From Chara braunii (lineage: Eukaryota; Streptophyta; Charophyceae; Charales; Characeae): DNA of 34,738 nt. Below are positions 28,940 through 34,738 of the stretch, piece by piece. Location of the stretch: the NCBI GenBank assembly GCA_003427395.1, contig BFEA01000513.1:642123-676860 (forward strand), written 5' to 3'. The number at the start of each line of letters is the position of its first letter. The stretch's first letter is position 1. The position numbers and the translations under genes are program-made. The notes under the pieces were generated by a model. It was given only the letters and a program-made list of their open reading frames with translations. It was not told the origin of the DNA and ran no database searches.

Positions 28940-29400
28940 CTAACGCGTCTGCCCTACGCGTGCATCAACCACTTTGTTATACTCTCCCTTAATTGGATCA
29001 AGTTGATAGTCATACATGTCTATCACTTGTATCCATCGTTTCAAGGCATCGGAGTGTAGAGGCTGTGTCTTGATCCAGCGTAAGGTTTCATGGTCAGATC
29101 TCAAATAGAAGAATCTGCCAAGGAGATAATGTCTCCAATGGACCAGCGCTTGGTACAGGGCATAGAGCTCACGCTCATAAGTGGATCTGGCCAATTTCTG
29201 AGATGACATTTTTTTACTCGTATACTCAAGCGGCCTTCACTTCTTCCCCTCCTTTTGCGCAAGGACCACGCCTATGCCATATTGGTTGGCGTCAGTGGTC
29301 ACTACAAATGGTTGCTCAAGATCAGGCAGTTTAAGGACTTCATAATGTATCATGGCATACTTCAATTTCTTGAAGGGTGCCTCACACTCTTATGTGCACT
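28940..29400 (-). pseudogene. Element B RNase H domain, broken
   Basis: The first catalytic Asp is in FVVTTDA (about 29290-29320), the Glu in TYERELYALYQAL and a further Asp in LRSDHETLRW (both in the intact stretch 28940-29209). A TGA interrupts the frame near 29248 (after KEGKK) and a TAA lies at 29390. The C-terminal tether (YDYQLDPIKGEYNKVVDA) leads towards integrase. It lies in the same polyprotein frame as RT. Confidence 0.92.
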
Positions 29401-30350
29401 CCCAAAGGGTGTCAAGGCGAGTTAGATTTGTTAATGGGGAAGCTATAGTACTATAGTTCTTAACAAACAAACGATAGTAGCCCATCATCCCCCAAAACGA
29501 TTTGACCTTTGTAACTGTCTGAGGTCTGGGCCAGTCACGTATACTGGCCACTTTAGCATCATCCAGCCTCAATCCATCCAAAAAACTCGTGATGCAAGTA
29601 CAAGATCTTGGTGCGACAGAACTAGCATTTCTCCAAGTTAACCTTGTATTGGTGCTGTCTTAGGAGACCTAGCATTGTATTCACGTGCTCAGGGTGCTCC
29701 TCTACAGTCTTACTGAAGATAAGAATATCATCGACGTACATGACGATAAACATGTCTAAGTATTCATGAAAGATCCAATTCATTGCGTGTTGGAATGTCC
29801 CAGGCGCATTGCATAAACCAAAGGGCATCACCACAAACTCGTACAGACCGTACCTGGTCTGGACAACGGTTTTGTGTTGGTCCTAAAGTCTAATGACAAT
29901 TTGATGGTATCTGGACTTTAGATCTATCTTGGTAAAGTACCGGCATCCCTGCACTCTATCCAATAGGTCGTCGATGCGGGGTACGGCCTTGGTGTTCCTT
30001 ATGATGATGGCATTGAGGCCCCTATGGCCAATGCACATCCTTAAGGTACTTCCCTTCTTAGGAACAAATAAGACTGCCGCACCGTAAGAGGACGTATTAG
30101 GCTGAATCCATCCCTTCTCTGTGAGCTCTTTGAGCTGGCGGTGGAGCTCATCCAGCTCCGCAGGAGACATCCTATAGATTTGTCCTCTAGGTACCTTACT
30201 ACCGAGGACAGCCTCTATTGCACGGACCACCTCCCTTTCCACCACACCACTGGGCTCCTCGAAAAGGTATGGATATTGAGCAACAACTACTTCCATCTCT
30301 AGGGGCGATTTTACGACCTCCCCTTTCTCAGAGACAAAGACTAGATACAT
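29390..30350 (-). pseudogene. Element B reverse transcriptase, broken
   Basis: 29883-30350 (155 residues) carries the fingers and first palm motif: GWIQPNTSSYGAAVLFVPKKG, then CIGHRGLN where the family usually has Asp-Tyr, then the first catalytic Asp at residue 143 (KIDLKSRYHQI). A TAG at 29883-29885 stops it, and the frame resumes directly after. 29622-29834 carries FGLCNAPGTFQ and YVDD (residues 33-36). A second TAG follows VNLEKC, then a frameshift near 29600. 29390-29581 is the connection (WPRPQTVTKVKSFWGMMGYYR). It is clearly gypsy-type and inactive. Confidence 0.95.
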
Positions 30351-30592
30351 GTCTTCCTCGATATTCTGCTTATATAGTTATAGAAGGAAGATGCACACAT
30401 GCACCCATAGTTTTCCACTAGACTGCTAGCTTTGAACTTCTGCAGTCTAACGGTTCTATCGCTGGGCAAATTGTGGATCATTACCTTTCTATACCAATCG
30501 AACTGAGGTTGAGCGACCTCGAGGTTGTACATACCTAGCTGCATGTCAAATGGCAGTTCGTCGCTGACAAGGAATGATATTTTATGTCTCAC
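30341..30592 (-). pseudogene. Element B protease-RT linker fragment
   Basis: An 84-codon frame lies between the protease and RT parts, overlapping each by a few bases in other frames. Its first half (HKISFLVSDELPFDMQLGMYNL) is like the C-terminal part of gypsy protease domains (a substrate-flap or 'LGM' region). The second half is not recognised and probably reads out of frame. Confidence 0.6.
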
Positions 30593-30912
30593 TTTCCTTC
30601 TCTAAAGGAGAAGGTGCGGACTACGTCCTTGACATAGTCCTCGACAACCATGCGGTGCTTGTTGGCAAGCGTTGATGCTACTGATCTGCTAAGCCGCTGC
30701 ATTTGGTCCCCTAAGCGCAACCTATCCACACAAGCACGACTGATGAAGTTTCGTGTAGAGCCTATGTCTGCGAAGGCGTCCACTTTGCGGCCACCTACAT
30801 CAACCTCTACCACAAAATGTTCACCCCTAAGACCTCTACTAATCATCACCCAAAAGCCTCTGGGGTCCTTCCCTGACCACTCAGTCTGTAGCTCTTCTAG
30901 GGACTCAAACAT
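30589..30912 (-). pseudogene. Element B aspartic protease fragment
   Basis: A 107-codon frame contains the retropepsin active-site region VDAFADIGSTRNFIS, with Asp49 followed by Ile-Gly where D-T/S-G is usual. It is flanked by the hydrophobic strands HFVVEVDVGG and RACVDRL. The protease would cut the gag-pol polyprotein. It is separated from gag by a frameshift and from the next part by a stop. Confidence 0.85.
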
Positions 30913-32927
30913 TCGAACAAAGCATCAGTGGGTCTAAATGTGCCTGCGGGGCGATGGATGGGTCACTAACCTTGACCAACGTCTGAAGTGGGGAAGGCAA
31001 CATTACCACTTCAGCACGCGTAAGAGCGGCTAACACTCCTACTGGCCGAGGTGTTTCCCTGCGAAGTGTTCGCAGAAGCACTGCCAGGGTTCGAGGATAA
31101 GCCGTCCACCGTTGGAGAGAATACCTTCGTTGTGACCTTCTTGCCTCGGCAAGTTCTGGACGCGTTGCCATAGTTGCCACAGTTCATACAAGTGCCCCTA
31201 GCAACTCGGTCTCTCCACACCTCGTAATCTAAACCAAGTTTTACCCATGCGGGTGTTCCTTGGTCGCAATGACCCTTGGACCGGCCTACCTTCTGCTTCC
31301 CGGTCCCCCTAGTCTTTTTCGTGATTGGCGCCACGACTCCCCCATCCGAAGTTTCGCTGGCCCCATCCTGCTCTGTCTCATCCCCATAGTCTGGGAAGTC
31401 GCTAATCTCAGTTGCCTGACCATCATGGTCAATTAACATGCGTTGACCTTTCTTTTTCCAATCTTGGGGGAGACTCTTCTTCCTACCATCTGACTGACCC
31501 TGATGCGCGGACCCAAGCTTAGCCTCTATGTCTAAGGCTTTCTTGCTGAAAGAGGCGAAGTTATGTTGGTCGATGTGGGCCTCGTCCACCAGCTTATTCT
31601 TGACATCTGTTGGCAAACATCTCAAATAGTCTGTGAGGAGTACCTACGGGTCATAGCGCACACTAGGTACTACGATCAGACGTTCTACGACGTATGTGAC
31701 CTCGCGTACAGTCGTGTATATTTTGAAACAGAGATTGTTAATCGCGTCAGTGGCTTTCTGAACCTCTTGAGGTCTTGAGGGTCATGCCACTTGTTGTACA
31801 CAGTCCGTACGCAGTCTTCCAATGTCTAAACCTGGGCCCAGGCATCGAAGTTTTGAACATAACCCTGCTGCTGCACTAATCCATTTAACCATCGAAGTTC
31901 TGAACTTCCTGCTCTGGCCTGGTGAGCTTGTGCCTCACATAGGTAGGCACAGTCCTCACCCGGGTATCCAGGTCCTCTTCCTTCTTGTCGGCAGAGAAGG
32001 GCTTAGGACTTAGCAAGGGAATCTTGGGCATACATTGCATGGGTTGGATTGGCCCAGGCGATTGCTACAGTGGCTGCATAGCCACTGAGATAGGTTGCTG
32101 CCTGCTAACGTGAGGCTGTCCTGGCGATGGCACTGTAGCTGCCACCTTCATTAATGGTCATGAAGAAGCTCTAAGGACCGGACCACTAGTTGCTACTAAA
32201 CCACCTGGAGGCGACATGCCAAACATAGGAGAGAAAGAGGGCCATACCGGCGACGACGTCACTTAGGGACCCGCAACCGAAGGGGGAGCTACAACATACT
32301 GAGGCTGCCTTATCATTGAACGAGGAGCATGCAGTGCAGCTAGAATTTGCCTCTGGCCTGCCACTAGCTCAGCCAGCACTTACTGCTGAAAAACCTGCGT
32401 TTCTGCCACACAGAGGAACGAATTACGCAGCGCTTGCAACGCAGGATCAAGTGTTGACTCGTCTAGTGCCTCTAATCTACTTAGCTCCTGTCTCCTACTC
32501 CCTAGTCTAGCTTTTCTCAATATAGCTCTTCATCTTCTCTCTGCTGCCTCTCCCAACTGTCGTTGCAGCTCATCAGAAGATCTTCTGCTTGAAGGATCTC
32601 ATAATCCTTCGGTGTGAGTTGAGTCTGTTGGCTAACTTGCAAGCCAACAGTCTAACTAAGGGAAACCTGAGAAACACTCTGATTGATCCCTAACGAAGTG
32701 GCCTGGGACAGGGCCTGTGACGTGCTGGAGGCGGTAGTCATCGCGGCCTCTAAGCTAGTTGCTGCTGACCTAACCCTCATTAATGTCGCCCTCTCCCTAG
32801 CTTCCCTCCGCAGCCTCCTTTCCTCTCCTGGAGCTAACCCTTGGAAAGTGATCGGACGACTGAGAGCAGTTCGACGTAAAAGGGGTTCCACTAATCGTTC
32901 CTCCATACTACTTCTTGCATCATTCAT
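30913..32927 (-). pseudogene. Element B gag, broken
   Basis: A start is likely at 32927: the first 91 codons (32652-32927) are Arg/Glu-rich, with Ser/Gln-rich sequence after. A Gln/Pro-rich middle (about 32100-32480) and a capsid-like part (about 31640-32000) are readable only with many stops. 31011-31625 (204 residues) is open and ends with a zinc knuckle, CMNCGNYGNASRTC at residues 146-159. The expected His at position 154 is Asn, so zinc binding is doubtful. A frame change near 31020 leads to the protease. Gag would form the nucleocapsid particle. Confidence 0.85.
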
Positions 32928-34340
32928 GAGCTTTACTGTGTGTGATTTGAACTAGAATCCACACAGAATCCTACCTCAGCATCACACCCAACCGAGTATG
33001 ATATACGACTATCTTCGGTCAGTCTGGAAACAGTCAAGTGGTCAATGACAACTAATGTCAGATCCTACAATTAACACTAGTTCTATTTTTAAATTACTTT
33101 GATACAGAATGCAATATAGCAAGGAAGGTATTATCCTATTTGCAGTTGTCTGTCAGTTGTCAACAAGTACGTACAACTATCTAATAAAAAATAAACAGTT
33201 TAACTGTGGAGATGTATGCTGGATGGCAGTTTATCTAGTTTGTACAACAGCGAAACTGCTGAAACTGAACCCCCCCCCTCTCCTTGTATCCTTCTTGAGT
33301 GGTCACTTTGTGTCAACGCCCTAAGCATCTGGTTGAACGGCGTGTCTAAAGGTGTGCAATCCGACCCACCCCTGTGCCCCAAGTCTATGCCGAAACTTCC
33401 AGCCCCTGCACTTTATTTACCCTTGCATGCAACGAGCCTTACATCCGGTGTGATTTGGCTGATCAAGAGGCAGCCCCCAAGGTCCTCAGGAATTATTTAA
33501 CGTCGCAGACAAAACGACGATCACAGCCAGGGTTCACCACCGGAACCCGCCATAGATATTTATAGACGGTCTGGTGAGTGTCTCTCAAAGGGCTGGCATG
33601 CCCTGCATGACCTCTATTGCGCAGCAGCATAACCAAGGAATTGCGACAAAGCATGCGTGTGTTAGTCCCAGCGGGTTGGCATGGTGACTGTGACCCAAGT
33701 GCTTCCGTCTAGGGCCAGAAATATTTATAGATGGTCCGGTGAGCGCCTCTCAAAGGGTTGGAATGCCCTTCATGACCTCTATTGCGCAGCAGCAGAACCA
33801 AGGACTTGCGGTGAAGCATGCGTGTGCTAGTCCCAGCGGGTTGGCATGGTGACTGTGACCCAAGTGCTTCGTCCAGGGCCCTTCAGAGGCTTCGCCCGTC
33901 TCCCACCAGCTTGCTGCCCAGGAAGAATGTCGACTCTCAAGGTTGAGCGCTTGCGACACCTCACATTGAGAGGACTCGCAAGACAGAACTCACTTCCTCA
34001 CGGTAAGAGGTAACAAAGAGGGTAGATAAGGAAGAGAGCAACGTACCTCATAATGCTGCCCCCAACCACAAATTTCTCATTGGCAACCTGACGTGCATTT
34101 ATGGTAACCGATCTCTACCTCGGCACAACAAACAACAGAATTGTAGTTGCACCTCGGCTTAAATGCCACATCAACGAGCTCTCACCATCCAGAGTACACC
34201 CCCTATGTCACCACATAGCTTCCTGGCGCGCCCACACGACCCTGGGCCGCCAATAGTTCAACACCCAAGCCTTATCATTGCCCCACACCTCGTGCAAAGC
34301 ACGGAACAGCTATTTTGCGAAGAACCAATGAAATGCAGCT
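32928..34340 (-). other. Element B 5' leader region
   Basis: About 1.4 kb lies between the primer site and the likely gag start, long for a gypsy leader. No open frame is recognised. It contains the 165-bp tandem repeat (33556-33885). An alternative is that gag starts further upstream in a decayed frame. Confidence 0.55.
33556..33885. repeat. 165-bp tandem repeat in the element B leader
   Basis: Two copies start with ATATTTATAGA(C/T)GGTC at 33556 and 33721. CTCTATTGCGCAGCAGCA and AGTCCCAGCGGGTTGGCATG (ttggcatggt at 33676 and 33841) keep the exact 165-bp offset. The copies differ at roughly one base in eleven. Confidence 0.95.
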
Positions 34341-34359
34341 CGAACCAACTATGATACCA
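34341..34359 (-). promoter_or_regulatory. Element B primer-binding site (initiator-Met type)
   Basis: The minus strand reads TGGTATCATAGTTGGTTCG, three bases inside the 5' LTR end. It resembles the complement of the plant initiator tRNA-Met 3' end (TGGTATCAGAG...GGTTTCGA) with a few mismatches. Confidence 0.85.
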
Positions 34360-34362
34360 AAT

Positions 34363-34738
34363 TGCAAGGAAAATGAGCAATAGCAAGATGACAATGTCCA
34401 GAATGCACAATCACATTGAGGCCATATAGTATCACAGTGTCCAAAAAGCAGAGTTGCACCAATATAACACCAATGAAGAATCGTAACACTTAAAACCAAT
34501 GCCAATGAGAGCTTGCTCTCATCACCACCAACATGAGTGTCTAGGCCCTTCTCCCTACTTGGCGCTCGACGTCCAGCCTACCTCCTACACAGCTAGTGTC
34601 TGCCTACTAATTGACAATGCAAATGTTGACGTCACCTGCCCATGAAGTACTTGAAGGTGTCGGCAATGCAGACCATCGCCAATACCAGGTATGTGCCCTC
34701 ACATCATCACCATCATCATCCTTCTTTCTCTTCCCTGA
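34363..34738 (-). repeat. Element B 5' LTR, inner 376 bp, cut by window end
   Basis: Matches 26367-26743 with one single-base indel and about a dozen substitutions. On the minus strand it ends CTTGCA just before the primer site. The remaining part of about 620 bp should lie beyond the window. Confidence 0.95.

Larger units (their letters stand above)
26367..34738 (-). mobile_element. Element B: nearly complete Ty3/gypsy chromovirus, window-truncated
   Basis: A 3' LTR (26367-27363), purine tract, internal region of about 7.0 kb, primer site and 5' LTR (34363 onward, cut by the window end) are all in place. Domain order gag, protease, RT, RNase H, integrase, chromodomain is that of Ty3/gypsy (Metaviridae-type) chromoviruses. 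The expected full length is about 9 kb. Every coding part has in-frame stops or frameshifts, so this copy cannot act on its own. The two LTRs differ at roughly 13-14 positions over the 376 bp visible in both, many of them transitions such as CG to TG or CA. Confidence 0.95.

Noticed and set aside
32550-32580. CTGATGAGCTG on the minus strand in gag, possible hammerhead
   Set aside because: No GAAA after a stem II. It lies in former coding sequence, so a chance match is likely.
1-34738. CRISPR arrays, bacterial operons, rRNA genes
   Set aside because: No regular spacer-repeat arrays, no ribosome-binding-site-led gene series and no rRNA sequence were recognised. The content is eukaryotic.

Overview
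This is a eukaryotic nuclear fragment, most likely from a repeat-rich plant or green-lineage (streptophyte) genome. The basis is a plant-type nuclear tRNA-Ala(AGC), a neighbouring intron-bearing tRNA-Tyr-like sequence, two Ty3/gypsy LTR retrotransposons with initiator-Met-type primer sites (one with a clear C-terminal chromodomain), and a type III hammerhead ribozyme of the kind common in plant retrozymes. The style of the gypsy reverse transcriptase reminded me of charophyte algae such as Chara, but that is an impression I could not test. There are many long microsatellites, homopolymer tracts and three runs of N. I recognise no intact host protein-coding gene.

Layout. 1-1384 has no recognisable gene. 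1385-2015 holds a 302-bp tandem duplication containing LTR-end fragments. 2016-4360 is microsatellite, poly-T and short repeats, with a decayed hammerhead-like motif at 3711-3763. A minus-strand tRNA cluster lies at 4400-4563: tRNA-Ala, then a tRNA-Tyr-like gene one base away, then a second copy of the Tyr 3' part, then a T-run. 4564-14800 is intergenic, with inverted repeats, (CT)n tracts, several two-copy duplications and a palindrome cluster. A complete hammerhead ribozyme lies on the plus strand at 15302-15357, inside a T/G-rich degenerate repeat zone.

Element A (about 15888-20100, minus) is a decayed gypsy element with a 625-bp 5' LTR, a primer site, integrase and RNase H/connection remnants, and no visible gag, protease or RT core. 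20143-20620 (minus) and about 24040-24510 (plus) are diverged copies of one gag-like unknown sequence. Between them sits a 1521-bp hAT-type transposon (22466-23986) with matching terminal repeats and a perfect 8-bp target duplication. It contains an N gap flanked by near-identical duplicates.

Element B (26367 to beyond the window end, minus) is a nearly full-length chromovirus. In transcriptional order it has 5' LTR (cut by the window end), primer site, leader with a 165-bp tandem repeat, gag, protease, RT, RNase H, integrase, chromodomain, purine tract and a 997-bp 3' LTR. All its genes carry stops or frameshifts, so it is a dead copy of moderate age: the visible LTR overlap differs at roughly 13-14 of 376 positions.

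The finding most worth following up is the hammerhead ribozyme, together with the tRNA-Ala/tRNA-Tyr pair that may be transcribed as one Pol III unit.
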